A DNA stretch of 5,183 bases, taken from Thermoleophilia bacterium (GTDB lineage: Bacteria > Actinomycetota > Thermoleophilia > RBG-16-64-13). Position numbers and translations under genes: made by a program. Location: NCBI GenBank assembly GCA_016929985.1, contig JAFGIH010000002.1, positions 1 through 5,183 on the forward strand. Direction: 5' to 3'. The notes under the pieces were generated by a model. The model searched no databases. It was given only the letters and a program-made list of their open reading frames with translations, and was not told the DNA's origin. This document shows positions 1 through 5,183 of this stretch, in pieces (the stretch's first letter is position 1; the number at the start of each line of letters is the position of its first letter).

Positions 1-102
1 GCCCAGGCATGATGGTATTCACGCGGACGTTGTAGGGGGCAGCCTCGAGGGCTGCCGTTTGGGTTATGCCGTCACCTTGCCCCCGAGATCCTCCCGACTC
101 AT
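1..102 (-). pseudogene. Short-chain dehydrogenase/reductase remnant with the catalytic middle missing
   Basis: Seen directly: ATG 102 is preceded by AAGGAGG (114-108) at 5 nt, a near-ideal ribosome binding site, and encodes MSREDLGGKVTA followed by TAA at 66-64. The pattern xLxGKV is how classical SDRs begin, just before their TGxxxGxG cofactor loop. From about position 67, in another frame (that of the TetR ORF), comes ITQ followed by TAALEAAPYNVRVNTIMPG, matching the strand after the YxxxK active site in SDRs (typically LTxxxALExAPxxIRVNxIxPG). Family knowledge: these two segments normally lie about 150 residues apart, so roughly 450 bp holding TGxxxGxG, NAG, the catalytic Ser and YxxxK is absent, and the frame does not match across the join. 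Inference: an internal deletion in a former TetR-SDR operon, or an assembly misjoin. The gene continues left of the window. No SDR activity is expected from this copy. Confidence 0.72.
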
Positions 103-748
103 CTACGCCTCCTTGCGTGGGTGCCGCGCCGCCGGCACTGTCGGTCCGAGAAGGGCCGGCTATGTCTCTGAGCATCCGCCGGAAGATCTCGATCGACGTC
201 TCCGTGCCCATCACCTGTTCGAGTCCGACCAGGCGGGCGACGTCGTTGGCCCATCCCCACATCATCATGCTCCAGGCGACCAAGTTGCTGTCCACGTCCT
301 GACGGATACTCCCGTCGCGCTTGCCACTCTCGACGAGGACTGCATAGTCTTGAACGAACGCGAGTTGCCGCTTGGCCAGTTCGTGTGTCATGTGCTCTTC
401 GCTGCTGCCCGCGATGAATTGGAACCAGGGCCGAGTGAAGGATTCGAATTCGGCGCGGCCTATAGGCGCGTGTCGCCTGCCCATGTCCATCAGGTGCTCG
501 AAAACGTCGCTTCCCGACGACTCGTCCATCCACCGCGGAACCCTCTCGACTACGAGATCAAGAGCCGCCTCGAGCATCGCTTCGCGGTTAGGAAAGAACC
601 TGTAGAGAGCCGACCGCGTGAGTCCAACACCCGAGGCGATACGGGAGATGGTGGCACCGTGAACGCCGTACCGGGCAATCAACTTCAGGGTGGCATTGGC
701 GATCTGCCGTTGCCTCTCTTCTCGTGTTACCCGGATGCTTCCTCGCAC
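1..748 (-). CDS. TetR/AcrR-family transcriptional repressor, frame reads on into an SDR remnant (3' end outside window)
   Basis: Likely a ligand-responsive dimeric repressor. Seen directly: translation from GTG 748 gives an N-terminal TetR DNA-binding domain, about residues 8-56. It starts TREERQRQIANATLKLIARYG, followed by the helix-turn-helix segment ATISRIASGVGLTRSALYRFF, then NREAMLEAAL. The helical ligand-binding part (about 60-198) contains WFQFIAGSSEEH and SMMMWGWANDVARLVG and ends near RRMLRDIAG. The GTG is the first start after an in-frame TGA, with AGGAG at 763-759, 10 nt upstream. Normal TetR proteins end near residue 200. Here the frame continues through a low-complexity linker (SAGGAAPTQGGVDESGGSRG) into TAALEAAPYNVRVNTIMPG, the C-terminal signature of short-chain dehydrogenases, and is still open at the window edge (249 codons). 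The gene is divergent from the MBL hydrolase, which together with the SDR is its probable target. The TetR assignment is firm; whether the fused tail is translated in nature is uncertain. Confidence 0.9.
   Translation of the reverse strand, partial: MRGSIRVTREERQRQIANATLKLIARYGVHGATISRIASGVGLTRSALYRFFPNREAMLEAALDLVVERVPRWMDESSGSDVFEHLMDMGRRHAPIGRAEFESFTRPWFQFIAGSSEEHMTHELAKRQLAFVQDYAVLVESGKRDGSIRQDVDSNLVAWSMMMWGWANDVARLVGLEQVMGTETSIEIFRRMLRDIAGPSRTDSAGGAAPTQGGVDESGGSRGQGDGITQTAALEAAPYNVRVNTIMPG
108..114 (-). promoter_or_regulatory. Strong ribosome binding site for the broken SDR
   Basis: The minus strand reads AAGGAGG 5 nt before ATG 102, inside the TetR reading frame. This is a better site than those of the intact genes here. 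It supports ATG 102 as a genuine former start whose gene overlapped the TetR 3' end and was probably translationally coupled to it. Confidence 0.65.
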
Positions 749-792
749 TCTGTTGGTTCTCCTGAGGTAGCCGGCAACTCACTCTTTCAGAG

Positions 793-805
793 TCGACTTA
801 GTCGA
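793..805. promoter_or_regulatory. Candidate TetR operator (13-bp inverted repeat)
   Basis: TCGACT-T-AGTCGA is a perfect 6+1+6 inverted repeat lying 45 nt before the TetR start and downstream of its putative -10 box (841-836). A repressor bound there would block TetR transcription. It directly abuts a second repeat, ACTCT-TTC-AGAGT (781-793). TetR proteins bind such dyads, but this is unproven and other repeats in the region compete. Confidence 0.4.
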
Positions 806-835
806 ATCCTACTTGACGAGAACGATTGTTCACCA

Positions 836-865
836 AAACTAGCAAAGACTGCGATACGATGTCAA
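836..865 (-). promoter_or_regulatory. Possible sigma70-type promoter for the TetR gene
   Basis: The minus strand has a perfect -35 hexamer TTGACA (865-860), an 18-nt spacer and TAGTTT (841-836), which matches TATAAT at only three positions. The position, about 90 nt upstream of the GTG, is reasonable. The weak -10 box limits confidence. Confidence 0.3.
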
Positions 866-917
866 TAATCCGCAGTGAACGCATGTGCACTCTACTTTAC
901 CGGAGGAAGACCAAAAG

Positions 918-1646
918 ATGGCGCGCAAGAAGTGGACGATAGCCCCCCTCGTGCTTGCAACGGCGGTGAGGAACATCTCGCAGGCTCTCCTCATGTCGCC
1001 ACCCGGCGCGAATATGGACACCGCTGTTCTGGGCTGGCTGATCCGGAGCGATGACGACACGGTACTGGTCGACACCGGCTTCGGGTCCATGGACAAGGAG
1101 GATCTGAAAGGTAGCTTCGTGCGGACTCCGGAACACAGCCTGGAAGCGCAACTCAAGAGGTTCGACCTGGCGCCGGAAGAGGTGAAGCTCGTCGTCAATA
1201 CCCACCTACATATCGATCACTGCGGCGGCAACTGCTTCGTGCCGAACGCCCGCTTCGTCGCTCAGCGAAGCGAACTGGAGTATGCCCTCGATCCCCTCCC
1301 TGCGCACCGGCCGGCGTACGATGTCGACCTGTCCAGCATGAACCTGGACCTTCTGGACGGCGATGCCGAGATCACCGACGGCATCAGGGTGATCGTCACG
1401 CCGGGGCACTCTCCCGGAAGCCAAGCTGTACTGGTCGACACCGAGGGCGGCCTGTTCGTGCTGGCGGGAGACACCATAGCCCACTACCTGAACATGGAAG
1501 TGCCCAAAGGTGACTCCTTCCTGCCCAGCCCGCTCTATGTCGACCTCAGGGAGTTTTACGCGAGCCTAGACCGGCTGAGAGACTTGGGCGGTACCATCCT
1601 ACCCGGGCACGATTCGCTCGTTCTCAAAAAGACCGTCTATCCGTAA
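918..1646 (+). CDS. MBL-fold metallo-hydrolase, N-acyl-homoserine-lactonase-like
   Basis: A cytosolic zinc hydrolase, 242 aa. All seven metal ligands of the metallo-beta-lactamase fold are visible (numbering from ATG 918): HLHIDH at 96-101 (H96, H98, D100, H101), H164 in TPGHSPGS, D185 in LAGDT, and H231 in LPGHDS. The spacings (63, 21 and 46 residues) match the AiiA/AttM lactonase group, and VDTGFG early in the protein is typical. No signal peptide is seen. ATG 918 is preferred because GGAGGA (902-907) lies 10 nt upstream. An in-frame GTG at 885 would add MHSTLPEEDQK and place this Shine-Dalgarno site inside the gene. Family members open acyl-homoserine lactones or other lactones and esters. 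Beside catabolic genes and a divergent TetR regulator, a pathway lactone or ester is at least as likely a substrate as a quorum signal. The fold is sure, the substrate is not. Confidence 0.88.
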   Translation: MARKKWTIAPLVLATAVRNISQALLMSPPGANMDTAVLGWLIRSDDDTVLVDTGFGSMDKEDLKGSFVRTPEHSLEAQLKRFDLAPEEVKLVVNTHLHIDHCGGNCFVPNARFVAQRSELEYALDPLPAHRPAYDVDLSSMNLDLLDGDAEITDGIRVIVTPGHSPGSQAVLVDTEGGLFVLAGDTIAHYLNMEVPKGDSFLPSPLYVDLREFYASLDRLRDLGGTILPGHDSLVLKKTVYP

Positions 1647-1782
1647 CGGCGCGTTTCGTCTCGACCAGGAGCGGGGGAGCCGACACCGCGGCTGTCCTCA
1701 GAGCGAGCGGCAAAGCGAAGTCCTGTTTGGTGAGAGAGATCCTGGGGTTCCCGAGACTCAAGTGATATGACAGGGAGACAGC
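1647..1782. other. Intergenic gap between the MBL hydrolase and unknown-protein genes
   Basis: These 136 nt show no convincing ORF, promoter or rho-independent terminator. The best hairpin is AGCCG/CGGCT (1678-1682/1689-1693, loop ACACCG), with no T-run after it. The only clear signal is AGGGAG (1772-1777), the ribosome binding site of the next gene, 5 nt before ATG 1783. Read-through from the MBL gene is possible. Confidence 0.5.
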
Positions 1783-2472
1783 ATGACCGACACAAGGCTC
1801 TTCAGCGAACAGGAACTCGCGGACATGGGCGCCCGGACCCTGGATCTCCTTACGCAGGCGATCGACGCCGGCGACGCGGACAAGGCGAAGGCGCTGGCGC
1901 AACGGATGAAGAACGAGTTCAACTACCTACATGACGGCTACATGTTCTGGGTCGCGGGCCTCCAAACCTACATATACAAGAACTACGGCATCGAGGCCGT
2001 CGAAGAAGCGGAGAGGCTGGCCCATACAGCTGAGGCGAAGGTCGTCTTCAAGCCGCCTGAAAAGACGGATCTTCGGTCACAGGTGGAACACACGGCAAGC
2101 GTTCTGCGCGGCCATATGCAGCCGATCACCATCGTGGAGACCGATGAGACGATCAGCCTTAGCATGAAGCCGTGCGGGTCCGGGGAGCGCATCATCCAGA
2201 TGGGTGGCTACAGCCCGGAAGTCGGCCTTGCCACGGTCCAGGAACCGCACGCCATCACATGGGGCATGAAGGATTTTCCCATCTACTGCGTGCACTGCCC
2301 GGTGACAGAGGCGCTCGCGGTGGAGAACAACGGGAACTTCACACGGGTAAAGGTGGTGTCGGAGCCGCTGTGTAACGGCGCGTGTGAGTACGTGTTCTAC
2401 AAGGACCCTGAGGACATACCGGACGAGTTCTATGCGCGGATAGGCAAGAGGAAAGCTGAGCGCCTGTCATAG
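1783..2472 (+). CDS. Conserved-looking Cys/His-rich cytosolic protein of unknown function
   Basis: A 229-aa soluble protein with no signal peptide or membrane segment. I recognise no named function. The N-terminal half (about 1-110) is mostly helical, with EFNYLHDGYMFWVAGLQTYIYKNYG-type aromatic-rich helices around residues 45-70. The C-terminal half (about 120-210) carries clustered possible metal or Fe-S ligands: C131 in KPCGSGER, C169, H171 and C172 in YCVHCP, and C197 and C201 in LCNGACEY, ending in a YKDPEDIPDEFY segment. The CxHC plus CxxxC arrangement suggests a metal site. The general layout faintly recalls the ATC-hydrolase-like (L-2-amino-thiazoline-4-carboxylate hydrolase) family, but I cannot confirm this. 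The start at ATG 1783 has AGGGAG 5 nt upstream. The gene lies downstream of the lactonase-like gene on the same strand, and its stop overlaps the convergent NmrA-like gene by 6 bp. That it is a real gene is well supported by its start, length and composition. Confidence 0.82.
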   Translation: MTDTRLFSEQELADMGARTLDLLTQAIDAGDADKAKALAQRMKNEFNYLHDGYMFWVAGLQTYIYKNYGIEAVEEAERLAHTAEAKVVFKPPEKTDLRSQVEHTASVLRGHMQPITIVETDETISLSMKPCGSGERIIQMGGYSPEVGLATVQEPHAITWGMKDFPIYCVHCPVTEALAVENNGNFTRVKVVSEPLCNGACEYVFYKDPEDIPDEFYARIGKRKAERLS

Positions 2473-3414
2473 GAGATAGCTGTAGCTCTCCGGGTGCTTC
2501 TGGAGGTATTCCGCAAGGGACTGGGCGGGGCGGCCCGTCAGTCTCGGGACGGCATCGCTGACTCGGGCGAGGTCACCGGCTGCGATCTGCAGGAAGTGCG
2601 ACACAAAGACCTCTACCTCGTATTCGTCGAGACCGTGCCCGGTGAGCATCCGGCGTTCGGCCTCGAACTTCTCGAGACGGCTGGTTGAACGGGTCCTGCG
2701 GGCCTCTTCCGCCGTCTGCGCCTGATAGACGATCCTCCGCCCCACCACGTCGGACAACCGCTCGGCGGTCTCCGCCATCGTCAGTGCTTCCGGGCCGGTG
2801 ATGTCGTAGATCTGTCCCTCGTGCCCCGAGCCGGTGAGCACACCTACGGCCGCGGCCGCCACATCGTCTCGGGTCACCCAGGCGACACGGCCATCCCCTG
2901 CCGGGACCCGTATCACGTCACCTGCCGATACACCCGGCGGCACGTTGTCGGTGTACAGGCTGGACCGCAGGAACGTGAACGGGATTCCCGAAGCGCGGAT
3001 GTACTGTTCGGTATGAAAGTGGTCGTGGGCAAGCATGAAGACGGCGTCGGGCGCGGCGTTCATCACCGAAAGGTAGACGATGTGCTTCACACCGGCCCGC
3101 ACAGCCGCGTCCACGGCGGTCAACTGCTCCCGCAGCCGGTCGTAAGGAGGCGGGGTCGTGCCCTTCTTAGCAGCCATGTGAGCCACGCCGAACTTGTCGC
3201 GCGCGGACACCAGGAAGAGCCTGTCGACCCCGGCCAGCGCGCGGACCATTGCCGCAGCATCTCCATAAGACGAAGCTTCGACCGCATCTGCGCCGGGCAG
3301 AACCGGCGCCCGCGTGGCGTCACGCACGATAAGGCGCTGCTGCAATCCAAGGTCTGCAAGGCCGGCGGCGATGCGGCTCCCGATCTGACCAGTAGCCCCT
3401 GTGATCCCCAGCAT
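2467..3414 (-). CDS. NmrA-like / atypical SDR NAD(P)-binding oxidoreductase
   Basis: A 315-aa Rossmann protein of the NmrA/QOR2 type, which includes NAD(P)H quinone reductases, isoflavone-reductase-like enzymes and redox-sensing regulators. Seen: the dinucleotide loop GATGQIG at residues 6-12; LIVRD after the second strand, where R31 could contact the NADP 2'-phosphate; HIVYLSVMNA (111-120); the segment HTEQYIRASGIPFTFLRSS (134-152) that is characteristic of the family; VTRDDVAAAAVGVLTG (180-195); and YDITGPEALTMAETAERLS (203-221). The classical SDR YxxxK site is absent, as expected. ATG 3414 puts the glycine motif right at the N-terminus; AGGAGG (3430-3425), 10 nt upstream, overlaps the stop codon of the VOC gene. 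It is the last gene of the minus-strand operon. A reductase step in the same pathway is likely; the substrate is unknown. Confidence 0.88.
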   Translation of the reverse strand: MLGITGATGQIGSRIAAGLADLGLQQRLIVRDATRAPVLPGADAVEASSYGDAAAMVRALAGVDRLFLVSARDKFGVAHMAAKKGTTPPPYDRLREQLTAVDAAVRAGVKHIVYLSVMNAAPDAVFMLAHDHFHTEQYIRASGIPFTFLRSSLYTDNVPPGVSAGDVIRVPAGDGRVAWVTRDDVAAAAVGVLTGSGHEGQIYDITGPEALTMAETAERLSDVVGRRIVYQAQTAEEARRTRSTSRLEKFEAERRMLTGHGLDEYEVEVFVSHFLQIAAGDLARVSDAVPRLTGRPAQSLAEYLQKHPESYSYLL

Positions 3415-3428
3415 GTCGCGATTCCCTC

Positions 3429-4370
3429 CTACTCGGGTAGAAACAAGAACTCGATAGGGACGCCGTCGGGGTCGCGAACGTAGACGAATTCGCCCGGATC
3501 GTCGGGGACACTCTCCGCCATCGCCTTGGGACTGCAGAGAAGGTCCATGCCCGCCTCCTCCATATCCTCGGCCATTCCCCCGATATCTTCGCAGTCAAAA
3601 GCCACCTGCAGATAGCCGAAATCGCCCCAGCGCGTCGAGAACGGGATCGACCTGCCCCGTGGGTTCTGAGTCTCGAAGAGCTCCAGCATCCCGTCCTCTC
3701 TTGTACCCACGGAGAGTAGGCAAGAACGCACGCGGGTGCCGGCCGCTCCCGAGACCTCGTCGAGAAGGCCCGAGAAGGCCTCGTGTGTATCCATGACCAC
3801 AGCGTCGAACCCCAGGTCATTCCGGTAGAAGGACACGGAGCGCTCCAGGTCGGTCACGGCGATCCCCACCGAGCGGACCCCTCCGAACATGCCTTCCGAA
3901 GCTGCGTGCGAGGAGACGATCTCGATCAGGTTCCCCTCGGGGTCCCGGCAGTGGACGAACTCATACTCGCCGAACCCCGGGATGACCGTAGTCTTCGGCT
4001 GGGAGCAGAAACCCACTCTGTCTCTCAGCGTCTCGTAGACGGATCGAGCACTTGCGGCGGCCACCGTGATCTTCGCGACGCCTACGTCGCCATAGCGGAT
4101 GTCTTTGCGGATGGGCCGGGGCACGGGCTCCACCATGTGGATGAGCTCCAATGAGATGCCCCCCGCCTTCTGCCGGAGGAGCGCTCCCGAGAAGACCGCG
4201 CAGGGAGACCTGGTGACGTCCCGCATGATCTCTTGCTCAGATTCGCCGAACTCGGCGAGCACCTCCGTGAAGCCCATGAGGTCGTGATAGAAGGCCTTCA
4301 TGGCCCCCAGGTCGCTCACACCGAGCGCCACATGATGCACGCCTGACGTCTTGGCCGCCGTCGTGGCCAT
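3429..4370 (-). CDS. Tandem VOC-domain protein (glyoxalase/extradiol-dioxygenase fold)
   Basis: A 313-aa protein with two vicinal-oxygen-chelate domains. Domain 1 (about 11-153) runs from HHVALGVSDLGAMKAFYHDLMGF through ISLELIHM to CRDPEGNLIEIV. Domain 2 (about 164-312) runs from VRSVGIAVTDLERSVSFYRNDLGF through MLELFETQNP to VRDPDGVPIEFLFL. The length and two-domain layout fit extradiol-type ring-cleavage dioxygenases or glyoxalase-like isomerases. Metal ligands are incomplete: the strand-end glutamates are present (E75, E150, E230, E307), but the usual first-strand His is clear only in domain 1 (H12 or H13); the other three modules have other residues there (such as VAKITV, SVGIAV and YLQVAF). 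The ATG directly follows the flavoprotein stop (TAGATG), with GGGAG 5 nt upstream inside the flavoprotein's last codons, so the two are translationally coupled. The fold is certain; whether it is an oxygenase, isomerase, lyase or binding protein is not. Confidence 0.88.
   Translation of the reverse strand: MATTAAKTSGVHHVALGVSDLGAMKAFYHDLMGFTEVLAEFGESEQEIMRDVTRSPCAVFSGALLRQKAGGISLELIHMVEPVPRPIRKDIRYGDVGVAKITVAAASARSVYETLRDRVGFCSQPKTTVIPGFGEYEFVHCRDPEGNLIEIVSSHAASEGMFGGVRSVGIAVTDLERSVSFYRNDLGFDAVVMDTHEAFSGLLDEVSGAAGTRVRSCLLSVGTREDGMLELFETQNPRGRSIPFSTRWGDFGYLQVAFDCEDIGGMAEDMEEAGMDLLCSPKAMAESVPDDPGEFVYVRDPDGVPIEFLFLPE
3761..3780. repeat. Perfect 10-bp tandem duplication inside the VOC gene
   Basis: CGAGAAGGCC occurs twice back to back. 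On the coding strand it encodes part of EAFSGLLDE in domain 2. The unit length is not a multiple of three, so gain or loss of a copy would shift the frame. The present copy number leaves the gene open and both domains intact. Confidence 0.8.
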
Positions 4371-5183
4371 CTACACTCCCAGGTATCTCAGTATGCTCCT
4401 GCCGGCGATCCGTCCGGAGCTGAAGGCGAAGGAGGAAGCGAGACCGGAGGATCCCTTGATGGGGTAGCTGTCGCCATACATCCCGCCGACATCGAAGCCG
4501 CCGGCGTACAAACCGGGGATGGCGCTGTCGTTCTTGTCGAGGACCTCCATGCGTTCGTTGATCTTGATGCCGCCCATTGTCCCCAGGAAAACGGTGCGGC
4601 CCTTGATGGCGAAGTAGCGAGGGCCGAGCAAAGGACGGAGGTACTTGCGGTCTTTGGCGAAGAGCTCATCGTGCCCCTTGGCGCAGGCGGCATTGTATTC
4701 GTCCACCGTCGCCCGCAGCACGGCTGGGTCGCACCCCATCTTCCCGGCGAGCTCCTCGAGCGAGTCGGCCGCGACCACCTCGGTGCTCCCGTTGTCTATG
4801 GCAGTCTGGATCTCACCATAGATGTTGGTGGGCTTGTAGCCGGGCAGGAACTCGACGCTGAGGTTCTTCCTGATCCCTTCCTCCATTATCCGCCCGATTA
4901 TTGAGTCGTCCAGCAGGTTCCAGGTGTAGCCTTCCTTGGCGAATCTGGCGTTGGCGTTCCCCACATGCGTGTCCCAGAAATTTATGGTCTCGTCACAGAA
5001 CCTCTCACCCGAGGGAGTCACCCACAGGTCGAGCTGCGCCGCGGCGATCTCGATCTGGCTGTAGGTGGCGAATTCCGGGCCCGTGGGGGCGACTCGGAAT
5101 ATCTCCAGGACCTCGATGCCTTCTTCAGCCGCGCCGGCCTCCCAGGCCATGCGGATGCCGTCACCGGTCTTCCCCGTGTTGCC
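4371..5183 (-). CDS. FAD-dependent fumarate-reductase/KstD-like flavoprotein (5' end outside window)
   Basis: The C-terminal 270 residues of an FAD_binding_2 protein; family members are usually about 450-600 aa, so the N-terminal FAD-binding GxGxxG lies beyond position 5183. Seen (fragment numbering): TGDGIRMAWEAGA (6-18), a typical family block; GERFCDE (59-65), with R61 where fumarate-reductase relatives keep an active-site Arg; SLEELAGKMGCDPAVLRATV (141-160), followed by DEYN and a cap-domain stretch; LGTMGGIKIN (200-209); IPGLYAGGFDVGGMYGDSYP (222-241), the FAD-contacting end; and GRIAGRSIL (257-265). The catalytic His-His pair of soluble fumarate reductases (before TMGG) is not there, which points away from fumarate and toward an enone or ketosteroid-type reductase or dehydrogenase. 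It is the first visible gene of the operon with the VOC and NmrA-like genes. The substrate is unknown. Confidence 0.9.
   Translation of the reverse strand, partial: GNTGKTGDGIRMAWEAGAAEEGIEVLEIFRVAPTGPEFATYSQIEIAAAQLDLWVTPSGERFCDETINFWDTHVGNANARFAKEGYTWNLLDDSIIGRIMEEGIRKNLSVEFLPGYKPTNIYGEIQTAIDNGSTEVVAADSLEELAGKMGCDPAVLRATVDEYNAACAKGHDELFAKDRKYLRPLLGPRYFAIKGRTVFLGTMGGIKINERMEVLDKNDSAIPGLYAGGFDVGGMYGDSYPIKGSSGLASSFAFSSGRIAGRSILRYLGV

Larger units (their letters stand above)
749..917. promoter_or_regulatory. Divergent control region between the TetR gene and the MBL hydrolase gene
   Basis: This 169-nt noncoding stretch is more AT-rich than its surroundings and must hold promoters for both flanking genes. 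Seen: TTGACA on the minus strand (865-860) with TAGTTT (841-836) after an 18-nt spacer, a plausible but weak TetR promoter; and TTGACG on the plus strand (813-818) without a convincing -10 box. Inverted repeats: TCGACTTAGTCGA (793-805), ACTCTTTCAGAGT (781-793), GAACGATTGTTC (820-831), and ACTGCG/CGCAGT (848-853/871-876). The layout is typical of an autoregulated TetR gene that also controls its divergent neighbour. Regulation itself is inferred. Confidence 0.55.

Noticed and set aside
38..56. Strong hairpin GGCAGCC-TCGAG-GGCTGCC, considered as a terminator
   Set aside because: It is explained by the Ala codons of the SDR AALEAA motif, and no T-run follows on either strand.
66..76. 11-bp sequence ATGCCGTCACC also present at 5153-5163, near the other window end
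   Set aside because: At 5153-5163 it encodes the TGDGI motif of the flavoprotein, and near 66-76 it is the SDR junction. It is too short to support a recombination or duplication link in GC-rich coding DNA.
59..868. Long plus-strand open frame (269 codons) opposite the TetR gene
   Set aside because: It starts at TTG without a ribosome binding site, its protein is Arg/Pro/His-rich with no recognisable motif, and the opposite strand encodes a clear TetR protein.
1678..1693. AGCCG/CGGCT hairpin after the MBL gene as a terminator
   Set aside because: It has only a 5-bp stem and no U-tract.
2821..3483. Plus-strand open frame of 220 codons
   Set aside because: It is antisense to the NmrA-like gene, has low-complexity GC-driven composition and no start signal.
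3320..3820. Minus-strand open frame of 166 codons overlapping the VOC and NmrA-like genes
   Set aside because: It is an out-of-frame shadow spanning the junction of two well-supported genes, with a Ser/Arg-rich composition.

Overview
The window is GC-rich (about 60% by eye) bacterial DNA with tightly packed genes, good Shine-Dalgarno sites and no RNA genes, CRISPR array or insertion sequence. The gene content is a TetR regulator, an SDR remnant, an MBL-fold lactonase-like hydrolase, a two-domain VOC protein, an NmrA-type oxidoreductase and a fumarate-reductase-like flavoprotein. It resembles accessory catabolic clusters of Actinobacteria, Chloroflexota or Proteobacteria. The sequence alone does not fix the phylum.

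Left part (1-748, minus strand): a TetR-family repressor starts at GTG 748. Its reading frame has no stop before the window edge and runs into the C-terminal part of a short-chain dehydrogenase (SDR). A second start (ATG 102, with a near-perfect ribosome binding site) opens what looks like the true N-terminus of that SDR, but it stops after 12 codons. The simplest reading is a TetR-SDR gene pair in which roughly 450 bp of the SDR, including all its catalytic motifs, was lost by a frame-changing deletion (or an assembly misjoin), leaving the TetR frame fused to the SDR tail.

Middle (749-2472, plus strand): a divergent control region with several inverted repeats separates the TetR gene from an AHL-lactonase-like metallo-beta-lactamase-fold hydrolase with all seven metal ligands present. 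After a 136-nt gap comes a conserved-looking Cys/His-rich protein of unknown function.

Right part (2467-5183, minus strand): a compact operon, transcribed right to left. It encodes a fumarate-reductase/KstD-like FAD flavoprotein (5' end outside the window), a tandem VOC (glyoxalase/extradiol-dioxygenase fold) protein whose ATG directly abuts the flavoprotein stop, and an NmrA-like NAD(P)-binding reductase 14 nt further on. The operon converges on the unknown gene with a 6-bp overlap of the two stop ends.

Taken together, a flavin reductase/dehydrogenase, a VOC protein, an NAD(P)H reductase, a lactone or ester hydrolase and an SDR under a TetR repressor suggest stepwise oxidation or reduction and ring or lactone opening of a small organic compound. 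The substrate is not identifiable from the sequence.
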